NCBI GenBank assembly: GCA_026398875.1
Contig: JAPLSB010000014.1
Coordinates: 32,290 to 96,289, forward strand
DNA length: 64,000 nt
DNA from: Gammaproteobacteria bacterium
GTDB taxonomy: Bacteria > Pseudomonadota > Gammaproteobacteria > Nevskiales > Nevskiaceae
Direction: 5' to 3'
Shown: in pieces, positions 36,940 to 45,952 of the stretch
Layout of the letters: every line of letters starts with the position of its first letter
Position numbering within the stretch: position 1 is the stretch's first letter
Program-made: the position numbers and the translations under genes
Notes under the pieces: generated by a model
What the model was told of the DNA's origin: nothing
The model's input: the letters and a program-made list of their open reading frames with translations, nothing else
Databases searched by the model: none

Positions 36940-37413
36940 ATGGGCAACACACTGCAAAAACGGATGGCGGGCCACGGCATCCTGATGATCTTTTCGACGC
37001 TGCTGTTCGGCGTCTTCCTGTGGATGAACCTGGTCGGCGGCTTCGAGATCGTGCCGGGCTACATCGTCAACTTCAACGTGCCTGGCACCCCTGAAGGCTG
37101 GGCCAAGGCGCATACCGGGCCGGCCTTGAACGGCGTGATGGTGATTGCCGTGGCCTTCGTGCTGCCGCTGCTGGACTTCACTGCGCAAACCGCGTCGCGC
37201 CTGGGCTGGATCATCGTGCTCGATGGCTGGGCGAATGTCGGCTTCTACTTCTTCGGCAATTTCTCCGGCAATCGCGGCTTGAGCTTCGGCGACAGCCGCC
37301 TGGGACCCGGCGACATCTACAGCGCGCTGGCGCTGGGGCCGGCCTACTTTTTCGGTGCGCTGGCGATGATCGCGCTGCTGATCATCGGACGGCAGGCCTT
37401 CAAGCGGGCCTGA
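36940..37413 (+). CDS. styC: Styrene oxide isomerase StyC
   Basis: The protein has 157 residues and is highly hydrophobic with about four membrane segments. GHGILMIFSTLLFGVFLWM, LVGGFEIVPGYIVNF, PGTPEGWAKAHTGPALNG and IIVLDGWANVGFYFFGNFS match StyC strongly. The enzyme rearranges styrene oxide to phenylacetaldehyde (Meinwald rearrangement) and is reported to be haem b dependent; the early GHG His is a candidate ligand. It follows styB after 130 bases without a clear promoter. AGGAG precedes the ATG by about 11 bases. Confidence 0.93.
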   Translation: MGNTLQKRMAGHGILMIFSTLLFGVFLWMNLVGGFEIVPGYIVNFNVPGTPEGWAKAHTGPALNGVMVIAVAFVLPLLDFTAQTASRLGWIIVLDGWANVGFYFFGNFSGNRGLSFGDSRLGPGDIYSALALGPAYFFGALAMIALLIIGRQAFKRA

Positions 37414-37423
37414 GCACGACGCA

Positions 37424-37477
37424 ACGACTGCTGCAGTCGTCGGGTACCTGAGTGTCACGCCCTGCGGCGTGACACTC
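37424..37477 (+). terminator. Tandem hairpins after styC
   Basis: The first hairpin is ACGACTG-CTG-CAGTCGT (37424-37440). The second is a perfect 12-bp stem, GAGTGTCACGCC / GGCGTGACACTC, with a CTGC loop (37450-37477). No T-run follows, but two stacked strong hairpins between styC and the araC-type gene are likely to end or attenuate the styABC transcript. Confidence 0.65.
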
Positions 37478-37558
37478 GCGAGGCGCCATCAGAGCGCCAC
37501 AGCGGCGGATCCGTTCGATTCCGGACGGCCCGCCGACGCACGATAAATGGAGGCAGGC

Positions 37559-38569
37559 ATGATGGGTTCCAGTGTCATCTCGACAGCGGGTGCGAGCAGC
37601 CGCGCGCTGACGATGTCCGGCAGCAGTATCCAGTGCAGTGAACTCGATGGATTTCGCGACTGGACCGAATTCGTCAACGAAAACTTCCCATCGCTGGAGC
37701 ATCGCAATCACTGCAGCGGCACGTTCGCCGCACATGTCAGTGCGTTCCGTTTCGGCAGCTGCAGCATCGCCACGATCAAGGCCGGCGCCAGCGAGGTGCT
37801 GCGTACGCGCCTGCATGCCGAGGCTGCCGACTCCGGCCATATCAAGCTGATCTGGCAGCTCGCCGGCACCATGGATGTCGAACAGGATCGCCGCTGCACG
37901 GTGATCCGGCGCGGCCAGTCGACCGCCGTCGACACCACGCGCAGCTACCGCTGTCGTCTGTCGGAAGGCGCGCATTTCGCGGTCCTGACCTTGCCGCACG
38001 GTGCTTGTCCCGGATGGCAGCGGATCAGTCAGAAGCTGTGCGGCACGGCACTGGCCGAAGGCAATGCGCTGCGCGCCGCCTTCGGCGCCGTGATGGCGCT
38101 GACCGATCCGGAATTCGGCGACCGCGACGAGGTTGGCGACAGCGTGCTGCGGGCCGTGCAATCGCTGGTCACGACATCGTTGCATCGTTCCGCGCACGAT
38201 CTCGACAAGGCCGGTCTGGGCAATCCTCGTTTGCGCAAGGCCGAGCAGTACATCGTTGCGCACCTTGCCGATCCGGATCTCGATCCGGACGATCTCGCGG
38301 CGGCGCTGTGCATGTCGCGGCGCTCGCTGTACATGCTGTTCAAGGATCACCAGCTGACGCCGTCGAAGCTGATCCACGACGTGCGGCTGCAGCGCTGCCG
38401 GCAGGCACTCGACGAGCCTGCCAATAGTGACCGCAAGATCACCGATATCGCTTTCGATCACGGCTTCAGCGATTACGCGACGTTCAGCCGCCTGTTCAAG
38501 CAGCAGTTCGGCATCACGGCGAGCGCGTTCCGGCAGCGCAGCCGCAGCGCCGCGCTGTCCTGCGGCTGA
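37559..38569 (+). CDS. AraC-family transcriptional regulator (FeaR/XylS-like)
   Basis: The protein has 336 residues from ATG 37559, placed 6 bases after GGAGG; an earlier in-frame ATG overlaps that ribosome-binding site. The N-terminal half fits the AraC_binding_2 ligand domain seen in FeaR- and XylS-like activators. The C-terminal double helix-turn-helix is complete: LAAALCMSRRSLYMLFKDH and ITDIAFDHGFSDYATFSRLF with KQQFGITASAFR. FeaR activates phenylacetaldehyde dehydrogenase and amine oxidase genes in enteric bacteria, so a phenylacetaldehyde-type effector is attractive here, directly after styC, but unproven. Confidence 0.88.
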   Translation: MMGSSVISTAGASSRALTMSGSSIQCSELDGFRDWTEFVNENFPSLEHRNHCSGTFAAHVSAFRFGSCSIATIKAGASEVLRTRLHAEAADSGHIKLIWQLAGTMDVEQDRRCTVIRRGQSTAVDTTRSYRCRLSEGAHFAVLTLPHGACPGWQRISQKLCGTALAEGNALRAAFGAVMALTDPEFGDRDEVGDSVLRAVQSLVTTSLHRSAHDLDKAGLGNPRLRKAEQYIVAHLADPDLDPDDLAAALCMSRRSLYMLFKDHQLTPSKLIHDVRLQRCRQALDEPANSDRKITDIAFDHGFSDYATFSRLFKQQFGITASAFRQRSRSAALSCG

Positions 38570-38726
38570 GGCGGCATTGCCGACTGCACGCCGCGCCGAG
38601 CGGCTTGCACGGTTGGCGATGCAAGGCCTCGTCACGCAGCGAAGACTCACGCCCATGGCGATCGCGCACGGAAGCCGGCGGTCGCCTCATCCACTTGTCC
38701 AGATTCCACTTGCGCGAGCACGCCAC

Positions 38727-40121
38727 ATGACCGACATCATCGATACCGATTACCTCGTGGTGGGCGCCGGCGGCATGGGCATGGCGTTCGTCGACGAGCT
38801 GGTCACCCAGACCACGGCGACCGTCACCATCGTCGATCGCAATCACCGTCCGGGTGGTCACTGGAACGATGCCTATCCGTTCGTGCGCCTGCATCAGACC
38901 TCCAGCTGCTACGGCGTCAATTCCACGCCGCTCGGCAACGGCAGCATTGATCAGGTGGGCTGGAACAAGGGCTGCTACGAACTGGCCAGCGGCAGCGAGG
39001 TGGTGGCCTATTTCGATCAGGTGATGCGTCAGCGCTTTCTGCCGTCGGGCCGCGTGCGCTATCTGCCAATGTGCGACTACCGGGATGACGGCCGCGTGCT
39101 GTCGCGCGTCAGCGGTGCTGCGTACACGGTGCAGGCGAAGAAGATCGTCGACGCCACCTACATCAATGTCACCGTGCCCAGCCAGCGGCCGCCGAAGTTC
39201 AAGGTGCTCGACGGCGCAGTCTGCGTACCGCCGAATGCCGTGCCGAAGCTGGCGCCGGAGTACAGCCGGTTCACCGTGGTCGGTTCCGGCAAGACCGGGA
39301 TCGACACCTGCCTGTTCCTGATGGAAATGGGCGTCGCCCCGGCCGACATCACCTGGGTGATGCCGAACGACGCCTGGCTGTTCGACCGCTTCACGGTCAA
39401 TCCGGGCCGCCGGTTCACCGACATCATCACGGCCGGCCGCGTCGAAGTGCTTAAGGCGGCGATCGCTGCCGATTCGATCGATGACTTCTTCCAGCGCGTG
39501 CTGGCCTGCAACCAGCTGTTCCAGTTCGATCCCAAGGTCAAGCCGACCAACTGGCGCTGCGCCACCGTCACCCGACTGGAACTGGAGCAGCTGCGCAAGA
39601 TTCCCAATGTGGTGCGCATGGGGCATGTGCAGGCGGTGACGCCGGACGCGATGCAGCTCGACAAGGGCCGCTGGCAGACGGCGGCCAACACGCTGTACAT
39701 CGACTGCGCGGCCGATGGCCTGAAGAACCGGCCCGAGAAGAAGGTGTTCGATGGCAATCGCATCACGCTGCAGACGGTGCGCATGTGCCAGCAGGTCTAC
39801 AGCGCTGGCTTCATCGGCAATGTCGAGGCCAACCTGAGCGACGAGGCGCGCAAGAACGCGCTATGCCGACCGGTGCCGCTGCCGCATGCCGCCAACGACT
39901 ACCTGCGCTGCGCGATCCAGGACAGCGAGAACATGCTGATCTGGCTGACCGAACCGCAGGTGGTGTCGTGGATCAATGCTTCGCGCATCGACCTGTTCAG
40001 CCCGATCTTCAAGTTCGACTGCCCGGTGGTCGGCCCGCAGATCCAGGCGATGGGGGAACTGCTGCAGGTCGCGATTCCGAAAATGCAGGCGCTGCTCGAT
40101 CAGCAGCCGGCACACGCCTGA
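38727..40121 (+). CDS. Uncharacterised FAD/NAD(P)-binding oxidoreductase
   Basis: The protein has 464 residues. There are two dinucleotide-binding motifs: VVGAGGMGMAFVDEL near the N-terminus and VVGSGKTGIDTCLFL near residue 190, as in flavin monooxygenases of the FMO/Baeyer-Villiger superfamily. HRPGGHWNDAYPFVRLHQTS resembles the FAD loop of FMOs. The FxGxxxHxxxWP fingerprint is absent and the C-terminal half is unusual, with many Cys and Trp residues. It is the last gene of the styrene region and reads in the same direction. The reaction is unknown. The 157-base gap before it has a short CTTGCA/TGCAAG inverted repeat at 38604-38625. Confidence 0.75.
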   Translation: MTDIIDTDYLVVGAGGMGMAFVDELVTQTTATVTIVDRNHRPGGHWNDAYPFVRLHQTSSCYGVNSTPLGNGSIDQVGWNKGCYELASGSEVVAYFDQVMRQRFLPSGRVRYLPMCDYRDDGRVLSRVSGAAYTVQAKKIVDATYINVTVPSQRPPKFKVLDGAVCVPPNAVPKLAPEYSRFTVVGSGKTGIDTCLFLMEMGVAPADITWVMPNDAWLFDRFTVNPGRRFTDIITAGRVEVLKAAIAADSIDDFFQRVLACNQLFQFDPKVKPTNWRCATVTRLELEQLRKIPNVVRMGHVQAVTPDAMQLDKGRWQTAANTLYIDCAADGLKNRPEKKVFDGNRITLQTVRMCQQVYSAGFIGNVEANLSDEARKNALCRPVPLPHAANDYLRCAIQDSENMLIWLTEPQVVSWINASRIDLFSPIFKFDCPVVGPQIQAMGELLQVAIPKMQALLDQQPAHA

Positions 40122-40145
40122 CCGGCTGCCGCAGCGGGCTTGCGC

Positions 40146-41051
40146 TCAGCGCGCCACCGAAATGCCGACGCCGACACGGGTCACCGAGCGGTCGTAGTCG
40201 AGCAGGCTTTCGCCATAGCCGTTGAAGGCATAGAAGGTCCAGAAGAAGCCATCGCCGGGGCCCGGCACCGTGTAGACGACACCGGCCGCGCCGCGTCCGG
40301 TCGTCGGGTTCAGCCGGAAGCTGGTCGAGATCTGGTGATGATCGAACAGCTGGCGCTGGATCTTCAGCTCGGAATAGCCCAGGTAGTCCTGGATGTCCGG
40401 GTTGTCATCGCGCTTCGGGTCGTCTGCTGCGCGTTTCTGATCTTCGGGAATGCGCCACCACCACTTCCACCAGACCAGTGTCTTGCCGGCCTGCCAGTAA
40501 GGCGCCAGATACAGGCGATTCCAGCTGCGTGAATCGGGCAGCGAGCGGCCGTTCGATTCGTGCTCGATGCCGACATCGGCAGCGAGGTTCAGCCATTTCT
40601 CCGGCCGTTTCGGCTTCAGCCGGAAGAACACTTCCGGGTTGAAGTTGTTGTCGCGGAACGGCTTGGAGTCCGAACCGTTGAAGGCCTGGAAGTAGGACTT
40701 CTGCGAATAGCCGAAATACAGCGGCAGCTTGCGGTAGACGCGGAACTTCAGCGAGATCGAGAACAGCACTTCGCTGTCCTCGCCTGGATAGCGGCCGCTG
40801 TACGTGACCGGCAGCAGATACATCGGCTTGTGCAGCGACAGGCCACGGGCGTCGGCGGTCAGCGAAAAGCTTTCCAGATCGGTGGCGATGCTCCACGGCG
40901 CGTCCTTCGGCGGCGGCTCGGTCTGGATCACCGGCTCGTCGATGGCGGCAACCGGCTCGGCGGCTGGCTCCGGCACGGTGGCTGTGTCGCCGAAGGCTGC
41001 GGGCGCGCAGGCTATGATGAAAACGAAAATCCATCCGCCGCGAAGCTGCAT
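40146..41051 (-). CDS. pldA: Outer-membrane phospholipase A (OMPLA family)
   Basis: The protein has 301 residues with an N-terminal signal peptide (hydrophobic segment ending AFGD) and a Pro/Glu-rich linker. The barrel domain carries the OMPLA active-site motif IEHESNGRSLPDSRSWNRLY, with catalytic His and Ser in HES and Asn in SWNR, and FRDNNFNPEVFFRLK, the segment preceding it in the family. It hydrolyses outer-membrane phospholipids as a Ca-dependent dimer. It is divergent from the antiporter gene and converges on the flavoprotein gene. Confidence 0.9.
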   Translation of the reverse strand: MQLRGGWIFVFIIACAPAAFGDTATVPEPAAEPVAAIDEPVIQTEPPPKDAPWSIATDLESFSLTADARGLSLHKPMYLLPVTYSGRYPGEDSEVLFSISLKFRVYRKLPLYFGYSQKSYFQAFNGSDSKPFRDNNFNPEVFFRLKPKRPEKWLNLAADVGIEHESNGRSLPDSRSWNRLYLAPYWQAGKTLVWWKWWWRIPEDQKRAADDPKRDDNPDIQDYLGYSELKIQRQLFDHHQISTSFRLNPTTGRGAAGVVYTVPGPGDGFFWTFYAFNGYGESLLDYDRSVTRVGVGISVAR

Positions 41052-41131
41052 CGCGTGTCCTTGCCTGTCCGAGTCGAGCCCGGACGATAACGGAAAACGC
41101 CTGCCGCCCGCAGTGCTGCCAACGCACCCCG

Positions 41132-42946
41132 ATGCTGACCGAAATCACGCTGTTCCTTGCTGCCGCGATCATCGCCGTGCCGCTGTTCAAGCGTTTCGGG
41201 CTCGGTGCCGTGCTCGGCTATCTGTTCGCCGGGATGCTGATCGGCCCGAGCGGGCTCGGCCTGATCGACAACGTCGAACGGGTGCTGCATGCCTCGGAGT
41301 TCGGCGTGGTGCTGCTGATGTTCGTGATCGGCCTGGAACTGCAGATCTCGCGGCTGTGGCTGCTGCGCCATCACGTGTTCGGCCTTGGCGGCGCACAGGT
41401 GATGCTGTCGACGGCGGCACTGTCCGGCATCGCGCTGTTCGTCGGCCTGCCGCCGGTGGCAGCACTGGTCGCCGGCTTCGCGCTGGCGATGTCGTCGACC
41501 GCGTTCGTGCTGCAGATGCTGGCCGAGCGCAAGGAACTGGCCGACCGCCACGGCCGCGCGGCGTTCGCGATCCTGCTGTTCCAGGATCTGGCCGTCATTC
41601 CGTTCCTGGCCTTGCTGCCGTTTCTTGGCGCGCCGACGCCGGGGCACGAGGCCGACAGCGGCTGGGTCGGGCCGATCAAGGTGGTGGTCGCGCTGTTCCT
41701 GGTCGTGCTCGGCGGGCGCTATGCCTTGCGGCCGGTGCTGCGGCGGCTGGCGGCGATCGACATGCCGGAACTGTTCACGGCTGCGGCCTTGCTGACCGTC
41801 ACCGGCACGGCACTGGCGATGGAATCGGTCGGGCTGTCGATGTCGCTCGGCGCATTCCTGGCCGGCGTGCTGCTGGCCGATTCCGAGTACCGCCACGAGC
41901 TGCAGGCCGACATCGAACCGTTCAAGGGACTACTGCTCGGGCTGTTCTTCATCGCCGTCGGCATGTCGGCCAAGCTGTCGCTGGTGCTGGCGGAGCCACT
42001 GAAAATCATCGCTGCCGTGGCGCTGCTGATCGGCGTCAAGGCGCTGATCCTCTATCTGATCGGCCGAGTCTCCGGCTTGCCGGCGGATGCCTCGCGGTCA
42101 CTGGCGTTCGCGCTGCCGCAAGGCGGTGAATTCGCCTTCGTGCTGCTCGGCATTGCCGCCACCGCCGGGATCATGACAGTGGACCTGAAGGATCTGCTGA
42201 TCGTCATCGTCACCGCGTCGATGATCGCAACACCGCCGCTGTACGCGCTGGTGGCGCGCTTTCGTGACCGGCGTGCCGACACGCCGGTCTACGACGCGAT
42301 CGACGTTCCCGAGCACGAGGTGGTGCTCGCCGGCTTCGGGCCGTTCGGGCAGATCGTCGGCCGCATGCTCAGGGTCAAGAAGATTCCGTACACGGTGCTC
42401 GAGCGCGATGCCCGGCAAGTCGACTTCGTGCGCCAGTTCGGCAACACGATCTTTTACAGCGATGCCGGGCGGGTCGAGGTGCTGCGCGCGGCGAAGGCCG
42501 ACAAGGCGCGCTTCTTCGTGCTGGCGATTGCCGACATCGAGCAAAGCCTGCGCATTGCCGAGGTGGTGCGCCGGCACTTTCCGCATTTGCGGATCTTCGC
42601 TTGCGCGCGTGATCGCAATCACGCGATGCGGCTGATGGATCTCGGCATCACCGACATCGTTCGCCGGGCCTATGCGTCCAGTCTCGAAATCACTGGCGAC
42701 CTGCTGCGCGCGCTTGGCGAGCCGGATGAGCGTATTGCTCGCGAGCTCGACCGTTTCCGGCGCTTCGATCAGGACACGCTGATGAAGCAGCACGCGATCT
42801 ATCGCGACGAGAAGGCGCTGATCCAGACCGCCAAGGATTTCTCGAAGGAACTCGAACAACTGTTCGAGGCCGATGCCGCCGCGGCCGACAAGGTCATTCG
42901 CGGCAACGATGACGCCGGGCCAAAAAAAAGGCCGCGGGAGGTTTAG
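41132..42946 (+). CDS. KefB/KefC-type K+/H+ antiporter with RCK domain
   Basis: The protein has 604 residues. About 12 membrane segments of the CPA2 Na+/H+-exchanger family (residues 1-385) include SVGLSMSLGAFLAGVLLA and ALPQGGEFAFVLLG. A cytoplasmic TrkA-N/RCK domain follows (VLAGFGPFGQIVGRML, then YTVLERD). A C-terminal charged extension ends KKRPREV. It probably exports K+ in exchange for protons. The 3' end of the coding region overlaps a terminator that serves the gene on the other strand. Confidence 0.93.
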   Translation: MLTEITLFLAAAIIAVPLFKRFGLGAVLGYLFAGMLIGPSGLGLIDNVERVLHASEFGVVLLMFVIGLELQISRLWLLRHHVFGLGGAQVMLSTAALSGIALFVGLPPVAALVAGFALAMSSTAFVLQMLAERKELADRHGRAAFAILLFQDLAVIPFLALLPFLGAPTPGHEADSGWVGPIKVVVALFLVVLGGRYALRPVLRRLAAIDMPELFTAAALLTVTGTALAMESVGLSMSLGAFLAGVLLADSEYRHELQADIEPFKGLLLGLFFIAVGMSAKLSLVLAEPLKIIAAVALLIGVKALILYLIGRVSGLPADASRSLAFALPQGGEFAFVLLGIAATAGIMTVDLKDLLIVIVTASMIATPPLYALVARFRDRRADTPVYDAIDVPEHEVVLAGFGPFGQIVGRMLRVKKIPYTVLERDARQVDFVRQFGNTIFYSDAGRVEVLRAAKADKARFFVLAIADIEQSLRIAEVVRRHFPHLRIFACARDRNHAMRLMDLGITDIVRRAYASSLEITGDLLRALGEPDERIARELDRFRRFDQDTLMKQHAIYRDEKALIQTAKDFSKELEQLFEADAAAADKVIRGNDDAGPKKRPREV

Positions 42947-42958
42947 CTCGGCGCGGCC
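42922..42958 (-). terminator. Rho-independent terminator of the GGDEF gene, inside the antiporter 3' end
   Basis: On the minus strand a 7-bp GC stem (GGCCGCG / CGCGGCC, with a 15-nt loop) is followed by eight consecutive T residues. It lies 40 bases downstream of the minus-strand GGDEF gene stop. The A8 tract is translated in the antiporter gene as part of the PKKRP tail, so coding and terminator functions overlap. Confidence 0.8.
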
Positions 42959-42998
42959 CAAGGCTCAGGGTCTGGGACAGAAAATGGGGTGCAGGCAA

Positions 42999-44069
42999 TC
43001 AGGACGCGATGGCGTACCTCGGTCGGGTGGACGAGGCCAGCGCCGGCGCTTCGGTGCCGATCTGACGCTGCACCGCGGTCGCGGCGCGGATCAGCGCCTG
43101 CGTCGACTGACCATGCTCGGGATAACGGCTGTGGCCGATACCCCAGGTGAAGCGAAAGCTGTCGCCGGATTCGACGATCGGCGTGCTCAGCAGCGCACAG
43201 AGCCGGGATACGGCCGTGGCGGTGTCGCGGTCGCCGATTTCGCGGACGAACAGGATCATGCCGTCGCTGGACAGTCGCGCCAGCACGTCGCCTTCAAGAA
43301 GTTCATCGCCGAGCCGCTGGCTGAGTGCTTTCAGCACCGCGTTGATGCGTTCGTCGCCGAAGCGCTGCAGCAGCAGGCGGTAATCGCGCAGCTCGGCGTA
43401 GATCAGGCCGAACGGCGTGCTGTCGCGGCTGTCGGCATCGACCAGCTGACGCAGCAGCTTTTCGGTGAACAGGCTGCGATTCGGCAAGCCGGTGACCTCG
43501 TCGTAGTAGGCCAGCCGATGAATGCGCTGGACTTCGTGCAGTTCGCGCTCGCGGGCAACGCGGATCGCGCTCCACTTGCCGTTGGCGAGCAGGGTGCCGA
43601 GGCTGCCGAGCATCAGCGCGATACCCATCGCCGCAGCGACCAGGCCGCTGTCGGCGTTCAGATGGACCGGTGACGCGTCGCTGGCCATCATGCCGAACTG
43701 CTGCAGCGCGGTCAGGAAGCCGCCGATCGTCGCGGCGCTGACGAGTGTCGGCATCAGCGACAGGTTGATGCCGCTGCGCGCGATCATCTGCAGCGCCAGC
43801 AAGGCGACGGCAACTGTCAGCAGCCAGGACAGCAGCGCCATCGACGGCGCTGCATCCATCGCACTGACCAGGCTGGCGGCGCGACTGCCGACGTGATGCA
43901 TGGTCCACAGCCCGGTGCCGATCGCGACTGCCGTCAGCCCGTAGCCCACTGGCCGGCGCAGACCGTCGAGCGCAGCGATCCGGGGGGCGGAAGCGAGCGC
44001 ACAGCCGGTCGCGACGACTGCAGTGCAGTACGTTGCGAGAACCAGCGAAATGTCGATCGATCCGTTCAT
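42999..44069 (-). CDS. Membrane protein with MHYT-like sensor and degenerate GGDEF domain
   Basis: The protein has 356 residues from ATG 44069. About seven hydrophobic segments occupy the first 190 residues; GTGLWTMHHVG and LQQFGMMA recall the MHYT repeats that sense small ligands. The C-terminal domain is a GGDEF fold, with LAYYDEVTGLPNRSLF, but the GGDEF signature itself reads SSDGM (LARLSSDGMILF). Diguanylate cyclase activity is therefore unlikely; c-di-GMP or GTP binding or a purely regulatory role is more probable. It is divergent from a class III cyclase gene and has its own terminator. Confidence 0.88.
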   Translation of the reverse strand: MNGSIDISLVLATYCTAVVATGCALASAPRIAALDGLRRPVGYGLTAVAIGTGLWTMHHVGSRAASLVSAMDAAPSMALLSWLLTVAVALLALQMIARSGINLSLMPTLVSAATIGGFLTALQQFGMMASDASPVHLNADSGLVAAAMGIALMLGSLGTLLANGKWSAIRVARERELHEVQRIHRLAYYDEVTGLPNRSLFTEKLLRQLVDADSRDSTPFGLIYAELRDYRLLLQRFGDERINAVLKALSQRLGDELLEGDVLARLSSDGMILFVREIGDRDTATAVSRLCALLSTPIVESGDSFRFTWGIGHSRYPEHGQSTQALIRAATAVQRQIGTEAPALASSTRPRYAIAS

Positions 44070-44237
44070 GGTGTCCGTGCTTGATGTGGTCGATTCTGCC
44101 CAGCCGGTGCTGCTTCGCCGCGATCTGCCGATGACCGGCGCGCGCGTCCGAACAAGCGGGTTTGGCAGCGGCAATCAGCGCTTCCAACGGTATCGATTGC
44201 CCGATAAGCGGGACGGCCGCGACTTATCATCGGCAGC

Positions 44238-45542
44238 ATGGATGCTCTGATCCCCACGGTGCTGGTCTCGCTGGTCGCGCTCGGCATGGCGCTGGCGTTC
44301 ATTTCGGCCGATCGCGATTCGCCGACCTCTCAGGCACTGGCGGCAACGCTGGCGCTGATCGGCGTGTCGATTTTCGTGAACGGCAGCTATCGCGCGCTGG
44401 GGGGCGGCAATGTGCAGCTCAGTGGCTGGCTGGCGTTGCCGGAGGCGGCCGCGACGGTGCTGGCGCTGGAATGGCTGCTGCGCGTGCGGCACACCATTCC
44501 CGCTGGTGCGCTGGATACCCGCGGCGGCGACGGGATGCTCCGGCTTGGCCAGTGGTCCGGCGTGCTGTACGGCGTGTTCGCGATCGCCGCCCCGGACCTG
44601 CGGCTACGCGATTTCCAGTTCGCGGCCAGCACCCTCGATCTGCCGACCCGGCCCGGCTTCTGGCTGTTTGCCGGCCCGATCCTGTTCTCGGCGCTGACCG
44701 GACTGGTCTCGATCCTGCTGCTGCTGCGTCGTCAGCCGGATCGCCCGGAGCGGGTGCGCGTCGTCGGCGTCGCCGTGTCGATGCCGTTTTTCATCGCCAG
44801 CCTGGTGCTGCCGGAATCGGTCGCGGCGGTGACCGTGCTGATCGGCGAGATGATCCTGCTGATCGGCGCCACGCAGTACCACGTGCTGCAGGGCCAGCGC
44901 GGCCAGTTCATGTCGCGCTTCCTGTCATCGCAGGTGGCCGAGCTGGTCCGCAAGCGCGGCATGAAGCAGGCAATGGAACAGAACTTCCTCGAGATCACCG
45001 TGGTGGTCTGCGATCTGCGTGGCTTCACCGCGTACGCCGAAGCGCATCCGAGTGCCCGGGTCATCGAGGTGCTGCGCGACTATTACGACGCGGTCGGCCA
45101 CGTCGTCGCTGAATACGGCGGCACGATCAAGGACTACGCCGGCGACGGCATCCTGATGCTGGTCGGCGCGCCGCTGCCGATGGCGGACCATGCGGCGGTC
45201 GGCCTGCAGATCGCCCACGGCGTGCGTGCGGCGGCAAGCGAAGTGACGCAGCGCTGGAGCCGCGAAGGGCATGCGCTGGGCATCGGTATCGGCGTGGCCA
45301 GCGGCTTCGTCACCGTCGGCATCATCGGCAGCGCAACCCGGCTGGAATACACCGCCGTCGGCCCGGCAGTGAATCTGGCGTCACGGCTCTGCGAGCAGGC
45401 GCTGGATCAGGAGATCCTGATTGCCGCACGGACCGCCGAGCTGGCTGCCGACACTCGGCTGCAAGCCCGGGCTCCGCTGGCAGTGAAGGGCTTTGCCGAG
45501 CCGGTCAGCCTGTATGGGCTGCCGGCCGGTGGCACGGCCTGA
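44238..45542 (+). CDS. Membrane-bound class III adenylate/guanylate cyclase
   Basis: The protein has 434 residues. Six or more N-terminal hydrophobic segments occupy residues 1-215 and the catalytic domain residues 245-430. The first metal-binding Asp is in VVVCDLRGFT and the second in KDYAGDGILMLVGAP. GVASGFVTVGIIGSATRLEYTAVG and NLASRL complete the nucleotide and transition-state regions. It should form cAMP or cGMP at the membrane; which one cannot be assigned safely by eye. The divergent partner is the degenerate GGDEF gene. Confidence 0.9.
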   Translation: MDALIPTVLVSLVALGMALAFISADRDSPTSQALAATLALIGVSIFVNGSYRALGGGNVQLSGWLALPEAAATVLALEWLLRVRHTIPAGALDTRGGDGMLRLGQWSGVLYGVFAIAAPDLRLRDFQFAASTLDLPTRPGFWLFAGPILFSALTGLVSILLLLRRQPDRPERVRVVGVAVSMPFFIASLVLPESVAAVTVLIGEMILLIGATQYHVLQGQRGQFMSRFLSSQVAELVRKRGMKQAMEQNFLEITVVVCDLRGFTAYAEAHPSARVIEVLRDYYDAVGHVVAEYGGTIKDYAGDGILMLVGAPLPMADHAAVGLQIAHGVRAAASEVTQRWSREGHALGIGIGVASGFVTVGIIGSATRLEYTAVGPAVNLASRLCEQALDQEILIAARTAELAADTRLQARAPLAVKGFAEPVSLYGLPAGGTA

Positions 45543-45554
45543 GTTGCGACGCGC

Positions 45555-45848
45555 TTACTTCGGCGGGATCGCCTGACGACGCATCAGCATGTCCTGATCG
45601 TCCTTGGCGGCGAACTTGCGCTGCTCGGCCTGTTCCTTGGTCAGGCAGGTGGTCACCGGGAATCGCGAGCCGACGACGTACTCCTTGGTGCAGACCCTGG
45701 CGTCCGCCGCGTTGGCCTGCCGGTCGGTCATCGACACGGTGTTGCCGGAGTCGGTGTTGTAGACCTCGACCTTCTGGTCGGGCGTGGCGCAACCGGCGAG
45801 GGAGGCGAGCAAGACCAGTCCGACAGCGCTGCAGCGTAGTGACTTCAT
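45555..45848 (-). CDS. Small predicted lipoprotein
   Basis: The protein has 97 residues from ATG 45848. The signal peptide ends in a clear lipobox, LLASLAGC, and the mature part is short and charged with two Cys residues (ARVCTKEY and TTCLTKEQ). No known domain was recognised. It converges on the cyclase gene with only 12 bases between them. Confidence 0.75.
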   Translation of the reverse strand: MKSLRCSAVGLVLLASLAGCATPDQKVEVYNTDSGNTVSMTDRQANAADARVCTKEYVVGSRFPVTTCLTKEQAEQRKFAAKDDQDMLMRRQAIPPK

Positions 45849-45952
45849 GTCCAGGATTCCTGTGACGGTGAATGGGTGACGGCGATGCGTGCACGATAGA
45901 TGCCGGTATCGCATCGCGGCAAGCGCAAGTCGCGCAGCCGATGCCTACCGGT

